Of a stretch of DNA of 36,929 nucleotides, positions 24,095-32,122 are shown piece after piece. A program made the translations under genes and the position numbers. Position 1 is the stretch's first letter. Every line of letters begins with the position of its first letter. This DNA is from Acidimicrobiia bacterium (GTDB taxonomy: Bacteria; Actinomycetota; Acidimicrobiia; Acidimicrobiales; Bin134). The notes under the pieces are model-generated. The model made no database searches. It saw only the letters and a list, made by a program, of their open reading frames with translations, and had not been told where the DNA came from. The DNA is taken from positions 1 to 36,929 of the forward strand of contig JAJEDQ010000180.1 in NCBI GenBank assembly GCA_022821445.1, given 5' to 3'.

Positions 24095-25024
24095 ATGAAG
24101 TTCGCAGTGACGTTTCCGATGGTGGCCCCCCCGTGGGACCAGAGGCTGATCACCAAGCAGGGCGTGGTGGACTTCGCCCGCACCGCCGAGGAGTCCGGGT
24201 TCCACGGGCTGGGTTTCACCGACCATCCCGCTCCCACCGACCGCTGGCTCAACGCCGGCGGCCACGACGCCGTGGACCCCTTTGCCGCCCTGGCTTTCTG
24301 CGCCGCGGTCACCGACCGCATCAAGCTGATCCCCAACATCGTGGTGGTGCCCTACCGGAACCCGTTCATCATGGCCAAGGCCATCGCCACCGTCGACGCC
24401 TTCTCCGGCGGCCGATTCATCTTCGCCACCGGCTCCGGCTATCTCAAGGGCGAGTTCAAGGCCCTCGGGGTGGATTTCAACAACCGCAACCAGATCTTCG
24501 ACGAGGCCATCGAGGCCATGGTCGGCATCTGGACCACCGACGATTTCGCCTACGAGGGCAGCACGTTCACCGCCCTGGGCCAAACCGCCAACCCCAAACC
24601 GGTCCAGAAGCCCCATCCGCCCATCTGGATCGGCGGCAACTCCAAGCGGGCCCGCCGGCGGGTGGCCACCATGGCCAACGGCTGGACCCCGTTCCCCGCT
24701 CCCCGGGTGTTGGCCACCACGGCCCGGACCCCGCCTCTGGAGACCCTGGACGACTTGGCGGCCCTGCTCGACGAGCTGTGGACCTACGTGGACGAGGCCG
24801 GGCGAGACCCCGCCGACATCGACGTCAGCTATCTGAACCCCGTCGGCGGCCGACCGGCCGACCCCGACTTCGACGCCGACGCCCACATCGCCGCGCTGGC
24901 CGATCTGGAAGCGCTGGGGGTGACCTGGATCACCGTCAACCTCCCCGGCGACGACATCGAAGCCACCCTCGACACCATGCGCCGCTACGGCGAAACCGTC
25001 ATCGCCCCCTCCCAGATCACCTAA
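24095..25024 (+). CDS. LLM-class (F420- or flavin-dependent) oxidoreductase
   Basis: 309 aa, with AGAGGAG four bases before the ATG. A bacterial luciferase-like TIM barrel is shown by MKFAVTFPMV, FTDHPAPTDRWL, IKLIPNIVVVPYRNPF, AIATVDAFSGGRFIFATGSGYL and PPIWIGGNS. The group with the signature around YLKGEF is common in actinobacteria, where many members use cofactor F420 to reduce or oxidise lipids, alcohols or hydroxy acids. The cofactor cannot be proved here. It overlaps in function with the adjacent acyl-CoA synthetase (start codon immediately after the stop), so the substrate could be a CoA-linked or free acid. Confidence 0.87.
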   Translation: MKFAVTFPMVAPPWDQRLITKQGVVDFARTAEESGFHGLGFTDHPAPTDRWLNAGGHDAVDPFAALAFCAAVTDRIKLIPNIVVVPYRNPFIMAKAIATVDAFSGGRFIFATGSGYLKGEFKALGVDFNNRNQIFDEAIEAMVGIWTTDDFAYEGSTFTALGQTANPKPVQKPHPPIWIGGNSKRARRRVATMANGWTPFPAPRVLATTARTPPLETLDDLAALLDELWTYVDEAGRDPADIDVSYLNPVGGRPADPDFDADAHIAALADLEALGVTWITVNLPGDDIEATLDTMRRYGETVIAPSQIT

Positions 25025-26698
25025 ATGCCCGACTCCGCTCCGACCGGTCCCGTCGTCCTGCCGGTTCCCGCCCCGGCCGATCCGATCGAGTTCCCGTCCT
25101 ACGAGCCGACCATTCCCGCGATGATCCGGGAGGCGGTCGATGCCCACGGCCATCGGCTGCTGGGCGTGCTGGAAGAACAGCGCATGACCTACGCCGACGC
25201 CGACGACGCCTCGGCCGCCATAGCCAAGGGACTGCTGGCCCTCGGCGCAGGCAAGGGCACCCGGGTGGGGCTGCTGGCCCCCAACGGCCCCGACTGGATC
25301 GCCGCCTGGCTGGCCATCGGCCGCATCGGCGCCCTCGGCGTGATGCTCAACACCTACTACAAGGCCCGCGAGCTCGACTGGGCCATGCGCCACGCCGACG
25401 TGCAGGTGCTGCTGTGCGCCCCCCGGCATCTCGGCCACGACTACCTCGACCGCATCGAGGAGATCGCGGCCCCCGGCGGCGATCCCGCCATCCGCTCGCT
25501 GTCGCACCCCTATCTGCGATCGGTGTGGGCCTGGGGCCAGCCCGACCGGCCCTGGGCCAGGTCGATGGACGATCTGCTGGCCGCCGGCCAAGAGGTGAGC
25601 GACGAGCTCTTGGCCGCCGCCGAGGCCCAGGTGACCCCGGCCGACGAGTTCGTGGTGGTGTACACCTCGGGCAGCACCGCCGCGCCCAAGGGCGCCATAC
25701 ATGCCCAGGGGGCGATGGTGCGCCACGCCCACAACCTGGGGCAGTACCGCGACCTCACCCCCGACGACCGCCTCTACACCCCCATGCCCCTGTTCTGGGT
25801 GGGGGGCATGTCGTTCACCCTGGTGGCCGCCATCCACGTGGGCGCCGCAATGGTGTTCGAGGAGCGATTCGACCCCGGCGAGACCCTGGCCCTCATCGAG
25901 CGGGAGCGGGTGACCATCGTGGCCGGCTGGCCCCACATGTCCAGGATGCTCACCGACCACCCCGATTTCGAAAAGCGAGACCTTTCCTCGGTGCGGGGCG
26001 GCAGCCTCGATGTGCTCTTGCCCCCCGAGATGCGCATCGGCGATGTCGAACTGCGGGTCAACTCGCTGGGCATGACCGAGACCCTCGGTCCCCACACCCT
26101 GGGCGTGATGGGCAACCGGCTTCCCGAGGAGAAGCGGGGATCGTTCGGCTGGACCGTGCCGGGCATGGAGCACCGCATCGTCGATCCGGCCACCGGCGAA
26201 GACTGCCCGACGGGGGAGCAGGGCGAGGTGTGGGTGAAGGGCTACGCCCTCATGACCGGGCTGTACAAGGTGGAGCGGGCCGACGCCTTCACCCCCGACG
26301 GCTGGTACCGCACCGGCGACGGCGGCTACTTCGACGAGCACGGCTATTTCTTCTTCACCGGCCGGATGGGCGACCTCATCAAGTCGGCGGGCATGAACAT
26401 CGCCCCCCGAGAGGTGGAGCTGGTGCTGGAAGAGCCCGAAGAGGTCATGCACGCCTTCGTGTGCGGCGTTCCCCATCCCGACCGGCTGGAAGACGTGGCC
26501 GCCGCGGTGGTGCTGCGACCCGGCCAGCAACTGACTGCCGAACAGCTCGTCGCCTATACCGCCGAGCGGGTGGCGTCGTACAAGGCCCCCCGCCATCTCG
26601 CGGTCTACGACACCCCCGACGAGCTGCCCTGGCTCGACTCGGGCAAGATCGACCGCATCGGCGTCCAACGGATCCTCACCGAGCGCTTCTCAAAGTAG
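25025..26698 (+). CDS. Acyl-CoA synthetase (AMP-binding, ANL superfamily)
   Basis: 557 aa; the ATG follows directly on the TAA of the LLM gene. The ATP P-loop is YTSGSTAAPKGAIH. The A5 motif reads NSLGMTETLG, the A7 motif GWYRTGDGGYF, the hinge region FTGRMGDLIKSAGMNI, and the A10 catalytic lysine SGKIDRIG near the end. The enzyme adenylates a carboxylic acid and transfers it to CoA. Substrate type cannot be told from the sequence; medium- or long-chain or cyclic acids are the common targets of this group. It probably acts with the upstream oxidoreductase. Confidence 0.9.
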   Translation: MPDSAPTGPVVLPVPAPADPIEFPSYEPTIPAMIREAVDAHGHRLLGVLEEQRMTYADADDASAAIAKGLLALGAGKGTRVGLLAPNGPDWIAAWLAIGRIGALGVMLNTYYKARELDWAMRHADVQVLLCAPRHLGHDYLDRIEEIAAPGGDPAIRSLSHPYLRSVWAWGQPDRPWARSMDDLLAAGQEVSDELLAAAEAQVTPADEFVVVYTSGSTAAPKGAIHAQGAMVRHAHNLGQYRDLTPDDRLYTPMPLFWVGGMSFTLVAAIHVGAAMVFEERFDPGETLALIERERVTIVAGWPHMSRMLTDHPDFEKRDLSSVRGGSLDVLLPPEMRIGDVELRVNSLGMTETLGPHTLGVMGNRLPEEKRGSFGWTVPGMEHRIVDPATGEDCPTGEQGEVWVKGYALMTGLYKVERADAFTPDGWYRTGDGGYFDEHGYFFFTGRMGDLIKSAGMNIAPREVELVLEEPEEVMHAFVCGVPHPDRLEDVAAAVVLRPGQQLTAEQLVAYTAERVASYKAPRHLAVYDTPDELPWLDSGKIDRIGVQRILTERFSK

Positions 26699-26755
26699 GG
26701 CCATGAAGATCCACGGCATTTCTTCTGGCCGTCAGTTCCTTGATCGGTCGAAATA

Positions 26756-28126
26756 ATGACCTTCATCCACGACCTGCTCACCGTCGTGCCCCGACGGGAC
26801 GACTTCATCGTCGCCGGAGACCACCGTTTGTCCACCGAGGAGGTCATCGACTGGGCCCACCGGGCGTCGGCTGATCTCGAACCGGGCCAGCCCACTGCCT
26901 TCCAGCTTCCCACCAGCCCTGAGGGAGTAATCGCCTATCGGGCCTGCTGGCGAGCCGGCGCGGTGCCCGTTCCCCTGCTCCACGCCGACGGCGGCCGCCA
27001 GAGGGATCATGCGTTCGCCCTTCTCGGCCTAAACCGGCTCTTCGATCCCACCGACCACGCCGCCGGCGACCCCTCCCCCCCTCCCCCCGCCCCGACCAAC
27101 CCCGACGACCGGGCCCTCATCATGTTCACCTCCGGCTCATCGGGCGTCCCCAAGGGGGTGGTCCACACCCAGGCCTCCATCGCCTACAAGGTCCGCCAAT
27201 ACATCCACATCAGCGGCCTCACCGCCGACGACACCGTGCTGTTCCCAGCCTCACTGGCCCACGTGGCCGGACTCCTGCACGGCGTGCTCATCCCCGGAGC
27301 GCTCTCCATGAAGACCGTGCTCATGGCCCGCTGGGACCCGGGCGAAGCCCTTCGGCTCATCGAGCAGGAGCAGGCCACCTACATGATCGGACCGCCCACC
27401 TTCTTCAACGACCTCATGGACCACCCCGACTTCAGCCCCAGCCGAACCGCCTCCTTCCGGTTCCTCTCCATCGGCGGCTCCAGCGTGACCCCCGCCTTCG
27501 TGCATCGGGCCCGAGAGGCCTTCGGCTGCATCGTCAAGCGGGCCTACGGCTCCACTGAGGCCCCCACCGTCACTGCCTGCACCAACCACGACGATCCCGA
27601 GCGCATGGCCAACACCGACGGCCGCCCCTTCTCGCCTACCCAGATCAGGATCGACGAGCACGGCGAGATCCAGGTCCACGGACCTGAGGTGACCGTCGGC
27701 TACCTCGATCCTGCCCACACCGCCGCCGCCTTCACCGACGACGGCTGGTTCCGCACCGGCGACCTGGGCCAGATCGATGAAGGCGGCTTCCTTACCGTCG
27801 TCGGACGGCTGGGCGACAAGATCATCCGGGGCGGCGAGAACATCGATGCCAACGAGGTGGAGGCCATCCTGGAGGCCCACCCGGCAGTGGGCCAGGCCGT
27901 GGTGCTGGGGGAGCCCGACCACCGCCTCGGCGAGCGGGTGGCCGCCTTCGTGGTGGCCGACGGCTCATTCAACCTCGATGAGTGCCGCCGTTGGTTCTCC
28001 GAGTCCGGTGCGGCCCGCTTCATGACCCCCGAGCGCATCATCCCGATCGACGACATGCCCACGATGCCCTCGGGAAAACCCGACCGCACCCAGTTGGCCG
28101 AAAAACTCCGCCCCCCAACCCGATAA
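26756..28126 (+). CDS. AMP-dependent acid-CoA ligase (ANL superfamily), short form
   Basis: 456 aa, shorter than the usual 500-560 residues; the N-terminal domain is trimmed while all motifs remain. The P-loop is MFTSGSSGVPKGVVH, A5 is RAYGSTEAPTV, A7 is GWFRTGDLGQID, the hinge is VGRLGDKIIRGGENIDANEVE, and the A10 lysine is MPSGKPDRTQLAE. It activates a carboxylic acid as CoA thioester. The second ligase within 60 bases of the first suggests two steps of one pathway or two related substrates. No Shine-Dalgarno sequence or clear -10 box is visible in the 57-base gap upstream. The DtxR-family gene starts 10 bases after its stop. Confidence 0.87.
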   Translation: MTFIHDLLTVVPRRDDFIVAGDHRLSTEEVIDWAHRASADLEPGQPTAFQLPTSPEGVIAYRACWRAGAVPVPLLHADGGRQRDHAFALLGLNRLFDPTDHAAGDPSPPPPAPTNPDDRALIMFTSGSSGVPKGVVHTQASIAYKVRQYIHISGLTADDTVLFPASLAHVAGLLHGVLIPGALSMKTVLMARWDPGEALRLIEQEQATYMIGPPTFFNDLMDHPDFSPSRTASFRFLSIGGSSVTPAFVHRAREAFGCIVKRAYGSTEAPTVTACTNHDDPERMANTDGRPFSPTQIRIDEHGEIQVHGPEVTVGYLDPAHTAAAFTDDGWFRTGDLGQIDEGGFLTVVGRLGDKIIRGGENIDANEVEAILEAHPAVGQAVVLGEPDHRLGERVAAFVVADGSFNLDECRRWFSESGAARFMTPERIIPIDDMPTMPSGKPDRTQLAEKLRPPTR

Positions 28127-28129
28127 ACT
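28124..28129 (+). promoter_or_regulatory. Candidate -10 box (TAAACT) for the DtxR-family gene
   Basis: TAAACT includes the TAA stop of the ligase gene and ends 7 bases before GTG 28137. It predicts an own leaderless transcript for the regulator in addition to any read-through from the ligase. Confidence 0.4.
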
Positions 28130-28136
28130 TCCCGTC

Positions 28137-28808
28137 GTGGCCCAGTACCAGACCCCCGAGTGGCACCCGGCGTTCGAGGAGTATTGCGAGACCATCTTCG
28201 AGCTGGCCGAAGACGACGTCGACGTCATCCAGGCCCGAGTGGCTGAGCGCCTCGAGGTGTCCCGCCCTGCGGTGTCTGAGATGATCCACCGCTTGGAGGC
28301 CGAGGGCCTGGTCACCCTCAAGGGCCGGTCGATCGAGCTGTCTCCCGATGGAATGGACCTGGCCGAGCGGGTGGTGCGCCGCCACCGTCTGGCCGAGGTG
28401 TTCCTCACCCAGGTGCTGGGCCTGTCGTGGGCCGACGCCCACTCCGAGGCCGGCAAGTGGGAGCACGTCATCTCCCCCCTGGTGGAGCAGGCCATGATGC
28501 GGGTGCTCGACGACCCCACCACCTGCCCTCATGGCAACCCCATCCCCGGTTCCGACTATCAGGCCCCCGCAACGCAAGCGCTGGCCGAAGTCGGGGTGGG
28601 CAAGAAGTTCGTGGTTACCCGCATCACCGAAGAGCTGGAGTTCACCGAGGGTTTGCTCGACTTCCTCGAGGGCTCCTCAGTAATCCCCGGCGCCCAGGGG
28701 ATCATCACCGCCTCCTCCCCCGACGGAACCACCACCGTGGAGATCGACGGCAACCACGTCGGCATCGGCGGCTTCGTCAGCGAGCGCATCTTCGTCACCG
28801 CCGCCTAA
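28137..28808 (+). CDS. DtxR/MntR-family metal-dependent transcriptional regulator with altered metal site
   Basis: 223 aa, full DtxR/IdeR length: winged helix (about 1-72), dimerisation and metal domain (73-140), and an SH3-like FeoA domain (150-223). The recognition helix is SRPAVSEMIHRLEAEGLV. The ancillary metal ligands are kept (H83 and E87 in RRHRLAEVFL, H102 in DAHSEAG), as are E109 and H110 (KWEHV). But the two sulphur ligands that give DtxR its iron response, Met10 and Cys102, align with E15 and G106. E15 and E18 match the acidic pair D8/E11 of MntR. I infer a response to manganese, or altered metal affinity. Alignment is by eye. The conserved block CPHGNPIPG is intact. Targets are unknown. 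Confidence 0.87.
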   Translation: MAQYQTPEWHPAFEEYCETIFELAEDDVDVIQARVAERLEVSRPAVSEMIHRLEAEGLVTLKGRSIELSPDGMDLAERVVRRHRLAEVFLTQVLGLSWADAHSEAGKWEHVISPLVEQAMMRVLDDPTTCPHGNPIPGSDYQAPATQALAEVGVGKKFVVTRITEELEFTEGLLDFLEGSSVIPGAQGIITASSPDGTTTVEIDGNHVGIGGFVSERIFVTAA

Positions 28809-28826
28809 ACCGCCGCCCGGATAGAT

Positions 28827-30008
28827 GTGGACCTAACTCCCACACCAGACCAGGAGGCGTTGCGACAGGAGTGCCGTCAGTGGCTCAAGCAGAATCTTCC
28901 CTGGGAGTACGGCGAGGGCTTGCCGCCGCTGTTCGACGATTTGGCCGAAGAGGTCGCCTTCCTCCGCGAGTGGCAGGCTGCCCTGGCCGAAGCCCGCTTC
29001 GTGGGTGTCTCGTGGCCGGTTGAGTTCCGCGGGCGGGGGGCCGGCCCGCTCCATCACTACATCGTCCAAGAGGAGCTGGCCCGGGCTCGGGCTCCCGAGC
29101 TGGTCGGCCGCCTCGGCGTGAACCTGATCGGTCCGACCCTGCTGGCCCATGGTACCGACGAGCAGAAACAGCGCTGGCTCCCCTCGATCCTCCCTGCCGA
29201 GCAGCTCTTCTGCCAGCTTTTCAGCGAGCCCGATGCGGGCAGCGATTTGGCGTCGCTGTCCACCCGGGCCGTTCCCGCCGACGGCGGATGGCGGCTCAGC
29301 GGCCAGAAGGTGTGGACCTCCTACGCCCAGTTCGCCGACTGGGGCCTGTGCCTGGCCCGCTCCCACCCCGATGAGCCCAAGCACCGGGGCATCACCGTCT
29401 TCATGGTGAACATGCACACCCCCGGGGTGGACATCCGCCCCCTGCGCCAGATCACCGACGAGTCCGACTTCAACGAGGTCTTCCTCAACGACGTGTTCGT
29501 GGCCCACGACCAGGTCATCGGCGAACCCGGCGACGGCTGGCGGGTGTCGCAGTCCACCCTCAGCGTGGAGCGGGGCACCAATCCCCGCCAGCTCGTCATC
29601 CACCTCCAGCTCCTTGAGGAGCTGTTATGCCTGGCCGCCGACACCGGCCGCAACCAAGACCCCGTGATCCGCCAAGCGCTGGCCCGCTCCTACATCGAGG
29701 TCCGCCTGTTCCAGCTTCAGAACTGGCGAGTGCTTTCCCGGCTGGCCCACGGCCGCGACCACGGCCCGGAGTCGGCCACCGCCAAGCTCTTCTGGAGCGA
29801 GATGAGCCAGCGCCTGCACCGCACGGCCATGGACGTGCTGGGCGCCGCCGCCCCCCTGTGGCGGGGCGACCCCCACAGCCCCGGCGAGGGCCGCTGGCAG
29901 CGCTCCTGGCTGTACTATCAAGCTGCGACGATCTTCGCCGGAACCAGCGAAATCCAGCGAAACATCATCGCTGAGCGCACTTTGGGCTTACCACGGGAGC
30001 CGCGATAG
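28827..30008 (+). CDS. Acyl-CoA dehydrogenase
   Basis: 393 aa from GTG 28827, 18 bases after the regulator gene. FAD-binding segments are LFSEPDAGSDLAS and VWTSYAQFADW; the C-terminal FAGTSEIQRNIIAERTLGLPR is the standard end of the family. The protein is close in style to mycobacterial FadE17-like enzymes that oxidise acyl-CoA at the alpha-beta bond and pass electrons to ETF. The catalytic base region could be QSTLSVERGT, but its identity is uncertain because this position varies in the subgroup. It precedes an enoyl-CoA hydratase gene by 67 bases, fitting successive beta-oxidation steps. Confidence 0.9.
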   Translation: MDLTPTPDQEALRQECRQWLKQNLPWEYGEGLPPLFDDLAEEVAFLREWQAALAEARFVGVSWPVEFRGRGAGPLHHYIVQEELARARAPELVGRLGVNLIGPTLLAHGTDEQKQRWLPSILPAEQLFCQLFSEPDAGSDLASLSTRAVPADGGWRLSGQKVWTSYAQFADWGLCLARSHPDEPKHRGITVFMVNMHTPGVDIRPLRQITDESDFNEVFLNDVFVAHDQVIGEPGDGWRVSQSTLSVERGTNPRQLVIHLQLLEELLCLAADTGRNQDPVIRQALARSYIEVRLFQLQNWRVLSRLAHGRDHGPESATAKLFWSEMSQRLHRTAMDVLGAAAPLWRGDPHSPGEGRWQRSWLYYQAATIFAGTSEIQRNIIAERTLGLPREPR

Positions 30009-30016
30009 CAATTTCC

Positions 30017-30039
30017 GCTGTACAGCTAGCCTTGTACAA
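30017..30039 (+). promoter_or_regulatory. Paired palindromes around a -10-like box, upstream of the hydratase operon
   Basis: A 10-base palindrome GCTGTACAGC (30017-30026) and an 8-base palindrome TTGTACAA (30032-30039) share the core TGTACA, 14 bases apart. TAGCCT (30027-30032) between them fits TANNNT. Two spaced operator half-sites flanking a -10 would suit a repressor. They lie in the only sizeable gap upstream of the coupled 30076-35388 gene chain. Confidence 0.4.
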
Positions 30040-30075
30040 CCCGGGCCTCCCCCGAGAGCCCCGTTAGGAGCACCA

Positions 30076-30909
30076 ATGAGCACCGCCTTCGACACCATCG
30101 AATACAGCGTCGATGAGGCTGTGGCCACCATCACCTTGAACCGGCCTGATGTGGCCAATGCCCAGGACACCCAGCTCATCGACGAGCTCGACGCCGCCTT
30201 CGACCTGGCCGAGGCCGACGACGAGGTGCGGGTGGTGGTGATGGCCGCCAACGGCCGCCACTTCTCCGCCGGCCACGACCTCAAGGCGCTGGTGGGCGAT
30301 GTGGAGCCCGACAAGTGGCGTCTCATGCGGGACACGCCGGAGGGCAAGTTCCTCCACGAAAAAACCATGTACTTCGACCGCTGCCTGCGTATCCGCGACT
30401 TCCCCAAGCCAACCATCGCCGCCGTCCACGGCAAGTGCATCGCCGCCGGCGTGATGCTGGCGGCCATGTGCGACTTGATCGTGGCCTCAAGCGACGCCTC
30501 CTTCCAGAACCCGGTGCTGCGCATGACCGGCGCCGCGGTGGAGATCCTCATCGAGCCGTGGGAGATGCCGCCCCGCAAGGCCAAGGAGTTCCTGCTCACC
30601 GCCCAGACCATCTCAGCGGCCGACGCCGAGCGCCTGGGCATGGTCAACCGGGTGGTGCCCCGCGACGAGTTGGCCGCCACCACCAAGGAGATGGCCGAGG
30701 CCATCGCCCTGGTCCCCCCGGCCACCGCCGCCGTGGTGAAGCGGTCCATCAACAAGGCCCTCGAGCTGATGGGCCAGAAAGACTCCTGGGACTACCACTT
30801 CATGGCCCACCACTGGATGCACAACACCGACACTGCCCTGGGCGCGCTGGAGCGGCGCATGCAGAAGTCGTCGATGAAGGAAGTCTTCGCCGAGCACCGC
30901 GATGAGTAA
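30076..30909 (+). CDS. Enoyl-CoA hydratase/isomerase (crotonase) family protein
   Basis: 277 aa, with TAGGAG six bases before the ATG. Crotonase features are the oxyanion-hole strand NGRHFSAGHDLKAL (about 57-70) and the second oxyanion segment KPTIAAVHGKCIAAGVMLAAMCDLIVAS. The usual catalytic glutamates of enoyl-CoA hydratase are not evident at their normal positions (MTGAAVEILIEPWEMP follows), so it may be an isomerase, hydrolase or other crotonase. The C-terminal helix bundle is intact. Its stop overlaps the M24 gene by 8 bases, and it heads a chain of overlapping genes. Confidence 0.88.
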   Translation: MSTAFDTIEYSVDEAVATITLNRPDVANAQDTQLIDELDAAFDLAEADDEVRVVVMAANGRHFSAGHDLKALVGDVEPDKWRLMRDTPEGKFLHEKTMYFDRCLRIRDFPKPTIAAVHGKCIAAGVMLAAMCDLIVASSDASFQNPVLRMTGAAVEILIEPWEMPPRKAKEFLLTAQTISAADAERLGMVNRVVPRDELAATTKEMAEAIALVPPATAAVVKRSINKALELMGQKDSWDYHFMAHHWMHNTDTALGALERRMQKSSMKEVFAEHRDE

Positions 30910-32122
30910 GCCGCTTACCGGCACACTGGAGCTCGACGTCGGGCGGCTGCGGCGGGAGCGCTACGCCAAGCTCCAGGCCCAGATGGCCGCCGACGGGCTC
31001 GACGCCCTCGTGCTGCTCCACGGTCCCCACGTGGCCTACGCCACCGACTGCCTCCCCAAAGCCGCCGATGCCACCCACGTCTCGGCCAACCGCCCGGTGG
31101 CCGTGGTCCTGGCCGACCACTCCCGGCCCTGCCTGCTGGGCGGCGATCCCGACGGCCTCGACGTCGACCCCCATCCCGCCGTGTGGCCCGACATCGACGA
31201 AGGCGGCGCCGACCTCGGCGCCCAACTCGACGCCATCCTGGGCAAGACAGCCCACGGCGGGCGTGTCGGCATCGACCTGATGACCGGGGCCATGCGCCGC
31301 ACCGGCGTGCTGTCGGCCGCCGACATCACCGACGCCGCCAACACCATGGGCGCGGTCAAGCTCCACAAGACCGTCGACGAGCTGGCCTGCATCCACCAGG
31401 CCCAAGCCCGCACCAACCGGGCCATGGCTACCGTCCAGGAGGCCCTCGTTCCCGGCGTGCGCCGCAGCGAGCTGGCCGCCGTGTTTCTCCGCCGCCTCCG
31501 GGAAGAGGGCATCGACGCCAACATGATCGACGTCATCTTTCAGCCTATGGCCCGGCGCATGGCCGACGGCCCCCGCACCACCACCGGCCACCTCGCCTTC
31601 CCCACCTGGTCGGGCGACCCCGTCTACGCCGAAGGCGACCTCATCTGGGTGGACGCCGGCAGCGACTACCACGGCTACGCCTCCGACTTCGGCCGCACCT
31701 GGGTGGTCGGCCGTCCGCCCACCCCCGCCGAGCAGCTCTGCTTCGAGCGGTGGCTGGCGGTGATGGACGCTTCCTACGAGGCCATCGTCCCCGGCGCCAC
31801 CTTCGCCGATGTGTGTGCCGCGGCCACTGCCGCCGACGCCGCCCATCAGCCACACGACGAGCGCCCCTGGATGCCCCACTTCTACCTCGTCCACGGGGTG
31901 GGCATCGAGAGCGCCGAGATGCCCTTCTTGGGCACCGACAACGGCCCCGACTTCGACGCCGCCCACGCTCTGGCGCCCGGCATGGTGCTGGTGCTGGAGC
32001 CCGCAATCTGGGACGACGGCACCGGCGGCTACCGGGCCGAGGAGATCGTGGCCGTTACCGACGACGGCTGGATCCCCCTGGGCGGCGGCCACCCCTACGA
32101 CCCCTTCGAGGCGCCCACGTGA
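30902..32122 (+). CDS. M24-family metallohydrolase (Xaa-Pro dipeptidase/creatinase fold), catalytic copy
   Basis: 406 aa. A creatinase N-terminal domain (about 1-155) is followed by the pita-bread M24 domain. All five metal ligands are present: D251 (IWVDAGSD), D262 (GYASDFGRTW), H331 (LVHGVGIES), E366 (VLVLEPAIW) and E380 (YRAEEIVAV). Family members cleave Xaa-Pro dipeptides or C-N bonds of creatine-like amidines, or DMSP. The start overlaps the hydratase stop by 8 bases, and the stop overlaps the next M24 gene (GTGA). The substrate is unknown, though context suggests a metabolite rather than peptides. Confidence 0.9.
   Translation: MSKPLTGTLELDVGRLRRERYAKLQAQMAADGLDALVLLHGPHVAYATDCLPKAADATHVSANRPVAVVLADHSRPCLLGGDPDGLDVDPHPAVWPDIDEGGADLGAQLDAILGKTAHGGRVGIDLMTGAMRRTGVLSAADITDAANTMGAVKLHKTVDELACIHQAQARTNRAMATVQEALVPGVRRSELAAVFLRRLREEGIDANMIDVIFQPMARRMADGPRTTTGHLAFPTWSGDPVYAEGDLIWVDAGSDYHGYASDFGRTWVVGRPPTPAEQLCFERWLAVMDASYEAIVPGATFADVCAAATAADAAHQPHDERPWMPHFYLVHGVGIESAEMPFLGTDNGPDFDAAHALAPGMVLVLEPAIWDDGTGGYRAEEIVAVTDDGWIPLGGGHPYDPFEAPT

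Noticed and set aside
24020-26668. Open frame of 882 codons on the minus strand
   Set aside because: It is the antisense shadow of the same three genes, rich in Gly/Val/His/Asp, with no domain.
23629-26706. Open frame of 1025 codons on the plus strand
   Set aside because: It is out of frame with the FGGY, LLM and ligase genes that fill the region, consists of Arg/Pro/Gly-rich low-complexity translation, and has no recognisable motif. It is a by-product of high GC.
26699-26755. Promoter for the second ligase
   Set aside because: No TANNNT hexamer lies at the leaderless distance, and no Shine-Dalgarno site is seen. The gap is too featureless to annotate.
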